Shown here: in pieces, positions 42,371 through 53,303 of the stretch
Position numbering within the stretch: the first letter of the stretch is position 1
How the letters are laid out: each line of letters begins with the position of its first letter
Assembly: GCA_949128115.1 (NCBI GenBank)
Contig: OX421963.1
Coordinates: 89,475,602 to 89,539,601 of the forward strand
Reading direction: 5' to 3'
Length of the DNA: 64,000 bases
Source: Anaspis maculata
Lineage: Eukaryota; Arthropoda; Insecta; Coleoptera; Scraptiidae
Notes under the pieces: model-generated
What the model was told of the DNA's origin: nothing
Database searches by the model: none
Seen by the model: only the letters and a program-made list of their open reading frames with translations
Made by a program: the position numbers and the translations under genes

Positions 42371-44993
42371 ATTCGAGAAGCGGTTTCATGAAAAACTCTG
42401 GATAACGATAAAACAATATAAAACTTTTTTTCAGGTATGTAAATCAAAACATTGATTTCATTCGCAGAAAATCTCTGTGGAATTTAATATACGTACCCGC
42501 ATGTGGAAATACGGCTCGACGAACCTCGGATATTTCCTCTGCAAACATCGGAGATTGCGTGCAGTGATCTTCAAAAATTGTAATATCTGCCAGGATGTCA
42601 CGTACTAAGTATTGAGAACGTTGCAACGTCATAAGTTTCTACATCAGATGACTTTTATGCAACAAAAATATCTTGAACCGACCACCGACCAGGTACCCTC
42701 CTACTCCTAGTCATATTCTTATGGAAACTAGCTGTCACCGGCGCCGGCAAGCCGTCGCCTGGGTGACAGCATTGGTTGAAAAGTAGCCAGGGAATTTGTT
42801 CCACTGACACCGGGCAAGTGGAAAGGGGATTGTATACATGATGTTGATTTTCCGTTGTTTTAAGCTGATGTCAAGTTTTCCTTTTGCGAGTTTGGTAATT
42901 TATTCATGTCCGTCGATAGTGTCTTGGTTAGATGAAGTTTTCCAAGAGGCGTGAGCAATTGATTGTGTAAGAGTAACATGAATACGAGAAAATGTGTTTC
43001 GCGTGTTTTGAAATTTCTGCCTCGACTTGTAGGGTTCTTGTTCTTGTGAACGAAACGCATGTCACTGAGAGTAGTGTCTGGCCAGTGAAGAGTTGTTGGG
43101 GAAAATTGAGACACCATCATACTTTGTTCATAAATATGTATTTCTACTTTTGTTCAAGATACCTAACTACTGAAAATACTGTAAACGACGATATGTATTG
43201 TGACTGTTGTGAAAACTTGAACCGTAAAGAAGGTGCCGCCGTGGAAGACACCGTGTAGTGGAAAGAAAAGCAGAACTGTGTTGTTTAGGAGTCTTTTCAA
43301 ATATGTTTAGGAGAAATTGAGATGAAAAAAAAGTATGTGTCCAAAATTCAAAATTTTACAGTAACGTTCCAATTGTTCATCTGAACATTCTAAACCAAGT
43401 ATAGGTTTAAAAACCCAATGGAATCAGTTGAGAAAACCAAGAGTTCAATACGGCGCCGGCGCTTTGAACTTCCAAAATGTCAAATTCGATATATGCATTT
43501 TGTTTGTTCATGTATTTGTTCCAAATCTCAATATAGTCTGTTCAAAAATGAAAATGTTCAATATGGTGGCCTCTTGAAACGTCAAAAATTAAAATTTGAC
43601 AAATAATGCATTTCGATCGCCAACCTGAAGTGGGTATTTGACAAGAAAAACTTCGAAACAAGGACGCAAATCAAAACACGGACCCTTTCTGGAGGTCTAG
43701 CCAGAAGGTCCGATGGAATTATCATGGATTCCGTAGAAAACAAGTCGCGACAAAGAACCTCAGTAACCGACATGAAATGAGGACCGAAAAGACCCCTTTC
43801 TCGAAATGTGAAGCCGCTGGAAATTGCAAATAAATTGTGAGTACCCCCCAGACGTGTTCTGCCCCCTCAACTTGCCTGTTTTTGTAAAATTACGCCGTCA
43901 ACGTCTGGCCCGGCCTGCGAAATGTGATCAAAGTGCCGTTCGAATCTGGAGGTGACTCTTGTGTTTTGTGTCTGATGGACGCTGAAAAGTCTCCTCGAGA
44001 CCACGGTTCAATCTCCCATGCTGGCATGGTCAATTTCGTTCCAAAAGCACTGTTGAAATGCCCCGAGGTGTTAAGTTTGCCAAAGCGTCAATTGACGTTC
44101 CTGTCAGATTGGCCGGGCCGTGCTCCAATTTCAACATTTTTCGGCAAATTTTCAAGAAAAAACCCCGTCGCATAGCCCGCATTGGACGAAACGCGGCCCC
44201 CGAAACCCCCCGGTCGGCATTTCACAACAAATTTCTCGAAATTCTCCCCGAAAAGCCGAGTTTTCGCCGCGAAAACGTTACAAGGTATTTGGAACGAATT
44301 TTTCGAACATCGGTTCCCTTGTAAAATTTTGAATGAAATATAAAATTTCGAGAAATCTTGACAAATTCAGCAAATATTTTGAAAAATTCCCATCTTTAAC
44401 TTGTGATGCGGTTCGTTCGCAAAAATAAAAAAAAAATACCCCGCCAAAATCCGACGTCTGGTTTTTACATATTCTGACGGCAGGTCGTTCGGTTGCCGTC
44501 AGCGGTTTCTATGAGTTGACTAAATTTTCTACATGACGAAAACAACCCCAAATTCACCACGCTTAGTAGTTGTGTAGTTTCGTTCCGTGAATTTTATTCT
44601 TATAATCTTTCAAATCTGAATTTTCAGCTGCACTTGGACCTACATATTAAGACAATTGATTGTACTAAACTTCTTGGACAAGGAGGGTGAGGGATATCCT
44701 GCCAAGTTTTGAACCGTATGTAAAAAAGAGTAAATTAACTTGCATATTACCGCTGAGCGAAAATATATAACATATAAATATGAAATTTGATTCCGCCTCT
44801 TACTGTTTGGCTTTCAATTAATTCGTCGTAAAAAACCTACAACGATGCTCGCCGACGAGCTAACGCGAAAAGGCTTTGAAACAATTATTGTTCCCTATCA
44901 ATAAATATCAGACCGCTAAAATCACTAACCGAGCCCTAACAATTCATTACAGGTACAAGTTTCTTGAACCGTCGCGTTGTTCAATATCCAGGT

Positions 44994-45045
44994 CACAGAA
45001 TAGCTAACATTTGTTACACAATTAACAACTGTTAGCTGTTCTGTG
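44994..45045. repeat. 16-bp perfect-stem hairpin
   Basis: CACAGAATAGCTAACA at 44994-45009 pairs with TGTTAGCTGTTCTGTG at 45030-45045 with one mismatch and a 20-base loop. No T-run follows; eukaryotic context, so no terminator is implied. Confidence 0.5.
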
Positions 45046-45204
45046 TACGGTCCGCTTCTACATAGATAGCTTCTCCATTTCACAAGCGGCTACCTCTGTT
45101 AACTTCAGGTGAATGCTGCAACAGAATTATCAGTTTCGCGAGAACAAACCGGATGTTCCTCCAAGGGTCCAAATCCTGATTTAAGCAAGCGCGATTTTAT
45201 TTAA

Positions 45205-45700
45205 TTCCATTATTATTATTATTATTATTCTTTTCCGCGGTTCTCAGGATTCAGCAAAGCGTAAGTTTCTGGAACTGACCCACCAGGTCTGGCTCTCTGT
45301 TTAGTGTTAACCGCATGCCCAACGCAAATCACCCAAAGGGCCCAAAGGCTTGAATACCTTTTCTGTGAAAGATACCCAACAAAGGATGATGCGGAAATGT
45401 GACTCAATGGCAGAGCAGACACCAGCACATGTAGGCCAATTTAGAAAAAAGCGCGAGAGCTCCATATAAGTCCTAACCCCAACCAACTAGGTCCAGGAAT
45501 TCCGCTTTCTGAGACTGCAGGCGTCGACAGAGGGTAACACACACTCCGAGGCTAACACTCATCGATTTCAAGCATTCAATCTCCGAGGCTTATTTCAGTT
45601 GAAGTAGCTCAGGCCACACCCGCAAGGGGGCTGATACTCTGTGGGGCCGATACACATAATAATAATAATAATAATAAAAAAAAGAAAAAAAGACTTTATT
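45205..45700. repeat. Dispersed unit bounded by ATT and AAT microsatellites
   Basis: An ATTATTATT run at about 45212-45228 and an AATAATAAT run at about 45655-45676 border 430 bases of non-coding, moderately GC sequence. A similar ATT run plus TTTATTGAAATA occurs at 60970-61020. Such tails are common for retroposons, but no tRNA-like head was confirmed. Confidence 0.4.
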
Positions 45701-45849
45701 GGCGGTGAAAAACTGAGAGATATACAGATTACAGGTGGTCCATCCTAGCGTAATTATCCCATGGCGGTCTTATCGTTCAAGATAGGAAAAAATATATGAA
45801 AGAAAAGTTATATGGTTTGATGAGACCTATGACCTACAATTATTTTTAG

Positions 45850-47080
45850 CTATACAGGTGTCCCATTCTGACGGGAATAATGAAACGCCATTTTTCAAAT
45901 GGAACACCTATTTTTTTTCCAATTTTCGTGTTCAGATTTTCCAACTGTCTCATGCCACTTTTTGTTTCCCAATTGTGTGGCAATGCTACCAACTAAAAAT
46001 TGAAAACTGAAAAAATCGCATTTTCACAGTTTGCTTAAAAAATTGTAGCGGCTTTGCTTTTCAAAACTAAGAGATAAAACTTGATATGGTAATAGTCAAG
46101 TCAAAGACCAAGATCCCAATGTCAAAAAGTTGCGATTTCTTGATATAGGACGTTCACAAAAAAAAAACAAACTTTGTAATTTTCAACTTATCATAACTCA
46201 TTTTTTTCAAGTGGCATGCCCCTAAATTCATAACGCTATCCGATAGCTTTTTTTCATCTTCTTCCATTTTTATCGGGGGTACCCTACCCTCAAACTTCAT
46301 ATTTTTCGAGATAACCTGAAGTTTTAACGAATTTTGAACAACCCAATGGCATTTAGCATATACAATATACAGGACCCCTCAGCTGCGTAACTTTTTCAAA
46401 TTAATGTGAAGAACAAAATTACACAATTATTGAGCGTGAAGCTCTCACCCTGATTTTTGGTCAAGTCGTGTATTATTCATCTACTACTCATGTACACCAG
46501 ATTTCATAGTAGAAGTGTGGCATCTAATAAAAAAACCAATCTCCTTTTTACTCATATAAAATAAATACTCCAATAATGATCCTTGAAGTGGCATTCACTT
46601 ACGTGCTTCTGAAGTCTAAAAATAAGTGCGCTGGAAGATCATTCCGGAGCTTACACAAGTTTGATTTCAATCCGGATATACATTTTTAATTGGATCCTCT
46701 TCATTTAAATGAAGGCGTAGGCAGGCGGTTTTTTTCTGTGCTCATCAACGAGCGATTTCTTTCGCCGTTTTAAAGCTTTTTTATACTGGCGTATAATTTC
46801 AACACACCTACGAATGCTGGGATACAGGCCCATCACAGTCACTTTATGTCCCTACTCTTTATAGCTTCATTCATCGCCGTACTGCAAGTACCACAAGTGA
46901 GATCTTTTACAGTTTGCACAAAGTCTATAAAGATCCAACTCTTTGAAGTCTTGCAGTAATAGGGGGCTGCACAGTTTTGATTCTCAGTGTTCGACATTCA
47001 AATCAAAGCACATTCGTGAACAGTGATTTGAGTAGACCAACGAACAGATCTCCTTCAAAACTTTGTAGTACAGGAAAAAC
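45850..47080. other. Non-coding, partial element end
   Basis: CAGGTGTCCCATTCTGACG at 45855, next to TA, resembles a foldback end, but no inverse partner was found. The rest is unassigned. Confidence 0.3.
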
Positions 47081-47790
47081 CGTAAAAAAAGTCGACAAAA
47101 CCTCGGAAAAAATATGGACGTCCTGAAAATTTGATATTTTGTTCAAAATTGAGTGCTCTACTATATATCCAAAATCGCCTGAAACATCTGGAGTTTTTGA
47201 GTTATTGAAGGGGAGGGGGGGAGTAAAAATTTCAACTTAAATTGGAGGTGATGAAACCCGTCAATCCATTGAATGCAAATACATCGTAATTCGACACATT
47301 GTATCCCGTTGATATAATTTTGGTACAAAAAGTGTCGATCATTGTTGAAGGGGGCTCGTGGCGAGGGAAAGCTTAGCTAGGTGTTTTTTTTTTCACTGGG
47401 CCATATTGAACAGATCACGAAAAGTGTGGTAACTTTTCCGGCTAAATTCAATCTCCTGAACTCTATCCGATGTTAGAGGTGTTCATCTCTGAAAATATTT
47501 CAGATTGAAATCTTTAGATGAAGTTCATCACGAAAATCATCCTCTCGATGGATAATTTGATTTCTCGAGCCGAAAATCGTTAAATCGATTTGAACCTGAG
47601 CCGGCCCGGCGCGGCGTCCACTAATGGCCATAACACTAGCTGCATTTTTAGCTGAAGTCCCCCCCCCTCTCGCTTTACTCAAAACCCCCGGGTGCGATTT
47701 TTGGCGATTTTGGATATGTAGTAGAGCACTAAATTCTGAACAGATTATAAATTTTCAGGACGTTCATATTTTTTCCGAGGTTGAAATCTA
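47080..47790. repeat. Inverted repeat, about 140-bp arms
   Basis: CCTCGGAAAAAATATG, GGACGTCCTGAAAATTT, CTCTACTATATATCCAAAATCG and a G-rich end at 47080-47222 match inverse copies at 47655-47788. The 430-base centre is non-coding. No clear target duplication. Confidence 0.65.
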
Positions 47791-47799
47791 TCTTTTCTC

Positions 47800-48400
47800 A
47801 ATCTTTTACCTATTCAGGCATGGTTAGCGGTTACCGTCCATGGAATACATAGACGCGTCAAAACTGAGCTGTAACGAAACATTTCTCAAACTTTGTACTT
47901 TACAGAATTCTTACTTTTCCCAAAGCCCGAAGCCGTGTACAATTTATAAATTTATGAAACATTGAACCATCCAAGCCTTCGGATAATTAGATCCCGGCGA
48001 AAGTTCAAACCTACCGCTACCCCCGAAATTCCTCCATTATTAACCCGGATGCCAAATTTCGCCTGCTCGTCGTCCTCCTCTTTTCTTACCACTCCCTACT
48101 ACCCCGAGACTACCAAGACACAGAACTATGTCCCTCCACTCTCTCGAATCTCCAGCAAAAACCGGAGGTACCCAGGTACCTCTCTCTGCACGGAGAGCGA
48201 AAACGCTCCTATTAATAAATAAAACGGCGCCTCATAAACTTGCAGTTTACAACAGCCAGGAGCCAATTTACGCCGTCTTCTCAGCTCTCCTAGCGCACAA
48301 GTCCAAGACACATGTACTATTTATTTACTGTTTGCTCCCGGTTGCTACCTACTCCGGAGACTAATGGCATATTAGATTAGAACGGAACATGAACAAGTCA
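47800..48400. other. No gene seen
   Basis: Mixed-composition non-coding DNA. Open frames here lack splice signals or recognisable motifs. Confidence 0.3.
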
Positions 48401-48422
48401 AACAGCGCACTTTCCCCCCTTC

Positions 48423-48600
48423 TGACGTCACTGACGACGCCGTGTGACGTCATTCCGGTCCTCCGCTCTGGCTCTGCTCTGCTCACGAGTTTCCCTAATC
48501 GATTCCCATTTCCTTATCTCTTTGTACACATGGGAAATGAGGATCTGTCTCTCCCTCGCCTTATATGTGTTATAATGTATATATACAGCGTTCATTTTAC
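48423..48600 (+). promoter_or_regulatory. Paired CRE-like palindromes upstream of a TATA-like run
   Basis: TGACGTCA occurs at 48423-48430 and again at 48445-48452, 22 bases apart, about two helical turns. A TATAATGTATATATA stretch lies about 120 bases downstream. TGACGTCA is the classic CREB/ATF-family site. No downstream gene was identified, so function is not shown. Confidence 0.3.
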
Positions 48601-48659
48601 GATGGTGTTGACTGTTGAGAGTGTCGAGTGTTTACATATCACTCCTCTCTGACATGTGT

Positions 48660-49650
48660 AATTTTTTTGGTTGATTGAGTCTTTAATTGTTTTTTTTTTC
48701 TGGTCGGATAGCCAACATTGTACTTTCTATCGTAATTGAACTAGATAGGATATGAGTAGGTATAAAACGTGGATTTATGGGGGGTGATTCCGGTTTTGAT
48801 GTCCCGGTCTTTTATGGGGGGTTGCGGTAGGGCGTCGCGGCGCCTGAGCGGCATATAGGCACACCGAGAGCGCCGCGTTACCTTTGACATTTAACCACGC
48901 ATCCCGGGCCTGGGAAACGCTGCTGTTGCCGCTGCTCTCCCGCTTTCTCTCCCTGATGCTGCCGCTGCTGCTGCTGCAGATTCCCAAATCCCCCCGTTTT
49001 CCACATTTCGAAGTTCAAAGTTCACACACCGAAGCTTGATACGAAATGTATTTTTACGATTTCACGAGATTTTCATTGCTATTTTAATTAACAATTACCA
49101 AGTGGTCTTTCAAAACCAAGTCCGAGGCAAGTCTGTTGCAATCCTTCCTTCGGCAGTTATCGCTTGAGCTTTTCAGCTTAAAATTTCTCACTTTTTCATT
49201 TTTGTTAGGAATTTTCTATCCGAAACTTGAGTTTTCTAGAACATTCCAAAAAATCAAGCCTCCGGAGGTACTAGTTTTTGCCCGGTCGAAATCGGTTGAG
49301 AACTGCTCAAGTTATGAAAGTCAAAAATAGTTGAAAACCTGATCACTGAATCCAAAACATTTGGAATAACCTAAACTAGAAGTACCTCAATCTGGCGTAC
49401 TTACTGCCAAATATTGCGACGAGAGCATCACGCTCTATAGTTGTGCAGTTCTTTTTCTCAGCTTAATTGAATATTGCAGTAAATGAAAAAGTGCACTTGC
49501 AGTTTTTTGTCCCTACACAGTTATTTTTGAAACAGCGAATTTAACATTTGACATCTGGCTTTCTGATGGGGTTCTTACTTTTGTATTTTTTGCGGAAAAA
49601 TTGAAAATTCCAGTATTTTTATCCACAAAAGTAAAAAGGACGCAGTGTAT
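48660..49650. other. Non-coding with a GCTGCT-rich patch
   Basis: The 48900-49025 stretch (CTGATGCTGCCGCTGCTGCT, then GTTTTCCACATTTCGAAG and TTCAAAGTTCAC) resembles 59480-59580. It is otherwise unassigned. Confidence 0.35.
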
Positions 49651-49862
49651 TGTTACGAGCGGCGATCCCGTACATATTGGTAAACACTCGACCTTTCTGG
49701 ATCTTTGCATCCATTAGATCGCAGTGTAGAAGTCTGGAGCGATCTGGTGCATTCCAGAGCGTTCGTGTATGTGAAACTCAATGGAGACTCGAATGCCTGA
49801 TCAGGGCACATCTGTCCATTTTGGCGGAGGCGCCGTCCAGACCTCGGCAGAATAGGGTAGTG

Positions 49863-50508
49863 ACCACCATCGAAAAATATAAAAAAAATCATACTTATCG
49901 AATGTAGAGCCTTAATAACAAGGCTACGTTTCGTGAAAATTCGAAAAAAAAAGTTCCAAGTGTCTCAAAATCTGCCTTGAAAGTGACTACTTTAGCGAAC
50001 GATTTCAAATCTACCGAGCTGTAAGGCGGGCTGTGACGTTTCAATCTTTTGACAGCAGTGGGGATGACCCCACCTCCGTTGCCTGTGTGTCAGTGTTGAC
50101 GTTGACGTTTGCCAGCATAACATAACCATTGAAGTCTGATGTAGTCTTGAAATATTCATAAATCATGAAAGATTTTACCAACTTTCCATATTTTCAAGCA
50201 AAACAACACGAATCACCGCACAGATACACAAAGCGTTAACAATATAACAATCAGCTGTTATGAGCGTTGACGGGTTGACGCTAGTGCTTTTTGTAGTAAG
50301 TTCTGTAGTGTTGTCAAGCCTGCTTCTCCGCCTATGAAAGATTGTGACGTCATCGCGCCAAATTTGAAATGATCGAAAACTTTCATAATTTTTTTTTACC
50401 AAGAAAACTTACGAAAAAAAATCTGTCAACTATATAGCGTCACTTATCAAAAAGTGAACTTTATACACTTTATACCTTACTTTACTTTACCTTACTTTAT
50501 ACCTTATA
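49863..50508. other. Unassigned insertion within the LTR
   Basis: About 645 bases that do not match other LTR copies. No coding frame. It ends in repeated CTTTAC/TTATACC motifs. Its ends do not form a clear inverted repeat. Confidence 0.4.
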
Positions 50509-51061
50509 CAGGGTGATTCAAAAATGGCGCATTTCCTCCCGTGTACGTTGAGGGAGACGTTGAGGGAGCACGGAAAAAATAGTAAAAAAAATTTGGCTCA
50601 TTTATCCTTCGAGTTATAAAGAGGTGAAGTTGAGAATTTAACTTCTTCAGTTTGCATGATTTTAAAGCAAAGCATTGTTATTTGTGAAGAATCACATGTC
50701 GTTAGTAGTTCCCGATTGAAAAATTCTCTTGCAATTGAGATTTGAGTCGTATTTTCAAATTCCAAAATTCGTCTTTCACCTCAAAAGTGCCGTGAAAATA
50801 CATTTGGCAAGTATGTTTGGTATGGTCTGGCTGGTTCTACGGAGTTTCCAGGGTAACAATACAATAATGCTATTGTGATGTACCTCTTTGATCTAAAGGT
50901 GCCAGATAGGTACTAATGCGATGCTGCCAGATTGGACAGATTAGTTTTTGTTAATCACTTGCAAATCGAAGCCGATTAATTTTTTTATCATTTTTCCCAT
51001 GCTCCGTTAACGTCCACTATAACGTGCCCGAGAGGAAATGCGCCATTTTTGAATCACCCTG
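50509..51061. mobile_element. 553-bp MITE, CAGGGTGATTCAAAAATGGC ends
   Basis: TA on both sides (50507-50508, 51062-51063). The left end, CAGGGTGATTCAAAAATGGC, is mirrored by GCCATTTTTGAATCACCCTG, and the arms continue through GCATTTCCTC and a CGTGTACGTTGAGGG-like block. Non-coding. Confidence 0.85.
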
Positions 51062-51265
51062 TATAAGGCGTCAGCCGGCAGCTCGCGGTAGTATTGAATT
51101 GGAATGCGAAGTGCTAACGAGTGCGAAACAAGCGAAGTACCTGCGATATAATTCCAAGTAGATAATTGTTGGCGTGTAGTTATTGTAGTAGTACGCAGTA
51201 ATAAACAGTGTGTGTTTAAAGCGATTGTCTCAATTATATTCGAACCCGTACGCGAAATATCGTAA

Positions 51266-51443
51266 TGCCCGCTCTATGAAAATTCGCAGCAATCGCAACG
51301 CAACCGCAACGCAGAGCGCAACGTTTCTGATTGGCTCGCAAGGTATTCGCAAAGCTATCGCAACGACGCGAAAGGCTTGCGAGCCAATCAGAAAAGTTGC
51401 GCTCTGCGTTGCGGTTGCGTTGCTTATTTTCATAGAGCGCCCT
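51266..51443. mobile_element. 178-bp hairpin MITE with TAA duplication (PIF/Harbinger-like)
   Basis: The ends read TGCCCGCTCTATGAAAAT and the near-complement ATTTTCATAGAGCGCCCT. The arms continue through GCAACGCAACCGCAACGCAG and CTGATTGGCTCGCAAG. TAA flanks both sides (51263-51265, 51444-51446) and removing it restores the LTR end CGTAACA. A 3-base TWA duplication is typical of PIF/Harbinger elements. Confidence 0.8.
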
Positions 51444-51448
51444 TAACA

Positions 51449-51617
51449 GTATAGACAATACAAATAGAGACGACCATATGTTATCACCACCGTCGTCACG
51501 GATATTGGGGCATCAAAAATCAGCCAACCTTTTTTTGAATGATGGACTCGCCTGGTTCCTACGCAACCGTAAAAATCCGTGACGATATATAGTCTTTCAT
51601 ATTTGTATTGTCTATAC
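51449..51617. mobile_element. 169-bp element with GTATAGACAATACAAAT ends
   Basis: GTATAGACAATACAAAT at the left is mirrored by ATTTGTATTGTCTATAC at the right. Non-coding. It lies exactly at the right edge of the preceding LTR, whose GTAT duplication overlaps its first bases. Confidence 0.65.
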
Positions 51618-51756
51618 AATACTCTATTGGGAAGCCGCATGTCAAATTTCAAAATCATATTTTCCAAAATAACTGTGTAGGAAAGAAAACTGGTCCCAAT
51701 CGCATAACCAACCTCCGGGATTTCCTTGGTCCATTCCTTGTGATTCTCTTCAATAT

Positions 51757-52868
51757 TGTTACGAGCGGCGATTTCGTTCATTCTGGTAAACACGCGATCT
51801 TTCTGCATTCTTCCATCCATCATTATGTGGCGGTGTAGATACAACTGCGGATCTCTGGACATTCCCAGAAGTATACGCGATGGCTCTGCATTGGGAACTT
51901 CAACGCTCGATCGAGACACATCTGTCCCTTTTGGCGGAGTGCAGACATTCCGAGCACACGGGAAGCACGCGAAAGGTGTGTGATTATTCAGGAGTGGTCT
52001 AGAATCCATATGCCGGATCACTATGGAAACTGCTGGAGAATGCATGGAACACTCGAGATGAATTGGTCGGACCTATACAGGGTGTTTCGGTGACCTTGCA
52101 TAATACTTTGGGAGGTAATTCCTCTCAAGAAAACAAGTCAAAAAGTAGGAGCAACATTTTTTCCTGAAATGCTTCCTAAGAGAGTTACAGCCCCTCAAAG
52201 GTACGAAGTTGAACAAAGTTTTTAATTGTTTGCTGAAAAACCGTCAAAGGTAGAAACTTAACATTCGGTATAGAGAAGTTCCTCAACAGTGCAAATGAAC
52301 ATGCTAAGTTCTAAACAAATCTAACCAGTGGCGGCGAAATTAGAGGGGATTGGGATTATGTTGAAAATTATTCATGACACGTCCGTGTTTTTTCACTTTT
52401 ACCTCAGAATGATGCATCCTACGGAAAAAATGCAAGAGGAATGAAAGTTTTGGATTGAACGAATCTATCGAAAAAATCCTATCTAAAGCTCTTACCTTCG
52501 ACAGTTCTTGAGCAAATAATGGAAAACTTTGTTGCATTTTGTACCTTTGAGGAGCTGGAACTCCCTCAGGGAGCACTTGAGGAAAAAATGTTACTCCCAC
52601 TTTTCGACTAATTTTTTTGAGAGAAATCACCTCCCAAAATATTATGCAAGGTCACTGAAACACCCTGTATAAGGCATCAATTGTCATCTCACGACCAGTA
52701 TCGAATTTGGAAGCGAACGAGTGCGAAACAAGCGAAGTAGTAACCTGCTATTTTCCAAGTAGATAATAATTGTTGGCGTGTATTTATTGTAGTGCGCAGT
52801 AATAAACGGTGTGTGTTTTAAAACGATCGTCTCAATTATATTCGAACCCGTACGCGAAATACGTAACA
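51757..52868 (+). mobile_element. Gypsy-type solo LTR split at its TATA box
   Basis: TGTTACGAGCGGCG to ACGTAACA, flanked by ATAT on both sides, a 4-base target duplication. Without the insertion at 52078-52667 it is about 520 bases, close to the 501 of the copy at 23.9 kb. Polyadenylation region AATAAACGG near 52800. Confidence 0.82.
52078..52667. mobile_element. 590-bp MITE, CAGGGTGTTTCGGTGACC ends
   Basis: TA on both sides. CAGGGTGTTTCGGTGACCTT mirrors AAGGTCACTGAAACACCCTG, and the arms continue through GCATAATACTTTGGGAGGT. It is inserted in the LTR between CCTA and TAAGGC, i.e. at the TATA box. Non-coding. Confidence 0.88.
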
Positions 52869-53303
52869 ATATGTATAGTTTCGCACGGCTGTGTACAAAT
52901 TGTACGGTTATAACGTTCTACCGGGCTGGCTTGTGGTGTATATTTTGCAGTGTAGGTGCCAGATCTTTTGTACACTATACTTCTTACACAGATTTTGAAA
53001 ATAGCTCGAAATCAATCGAGAACCTTATTTCCGTTTGAACGAGGAAAATTTTCACTGATCTGGCCGAGTAGAGTTCTCGGGGGAAATTTTTTTTGTTTCT
53101 TTCTCGTATTTCGCGGAATTATCAGCGTCACTCGGAAGTTCGGAATCGGGGGAGATCGGGCGAAATGTAAGCTAGTTTCATTGGTGTCACCATCGAACTC
53201 AAGTCCCAACTTGTAAACTCGAGCTTCTTTCCGACTTGACTGACTAAACTGACTTGCCGCACTCTGTATCGCAGTAACTTTCGAATGTTTCCATCTAGCT
53301 CAT

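Larger units (their letters stand above)
40330..45200. other. Long non-coding stretch
   Basis: No exon could be supported. Within it: diverged relatives of the 33.4-kb repeat at 40850-41480, a low-copy tandem repeat at 41870-42370, a slightly GC-rich piece at 43860-44300 whose open frames look like chance, and a 16-bp hairpin at 44994-45045. Confidence 0.4.
49651..51448 (+). mobile_element. Gypsy-type solo LTR with three insertions
   Basis: TGTTACGAGCGGCG at 49651; the end CGTAACA is rejoined after removing a 178-bp insertion (51266-51443). GTAT lies on both sides, a perfect 4-base target duplication. LTR sequence runs to about 49862, then unrelated DNA to 50508, a TA-flanked element at 50509-51061, and LTR again from TATAAGGCGTCAGCC at 51062. 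Confidence 0.75.

Noticed and set aside
43924..44332. Overlapping frames of 70-88 residues in a slightly GC-rich patch
   Set aside because: Three frames are open at once, none shows motifs, and no splice borders fit.
48775..48987. A Ser-rich 70-residue - strand frame
   Set aside because: It is a translation of a GCTGCT-rich patch, without splice signals or conservation evidence.
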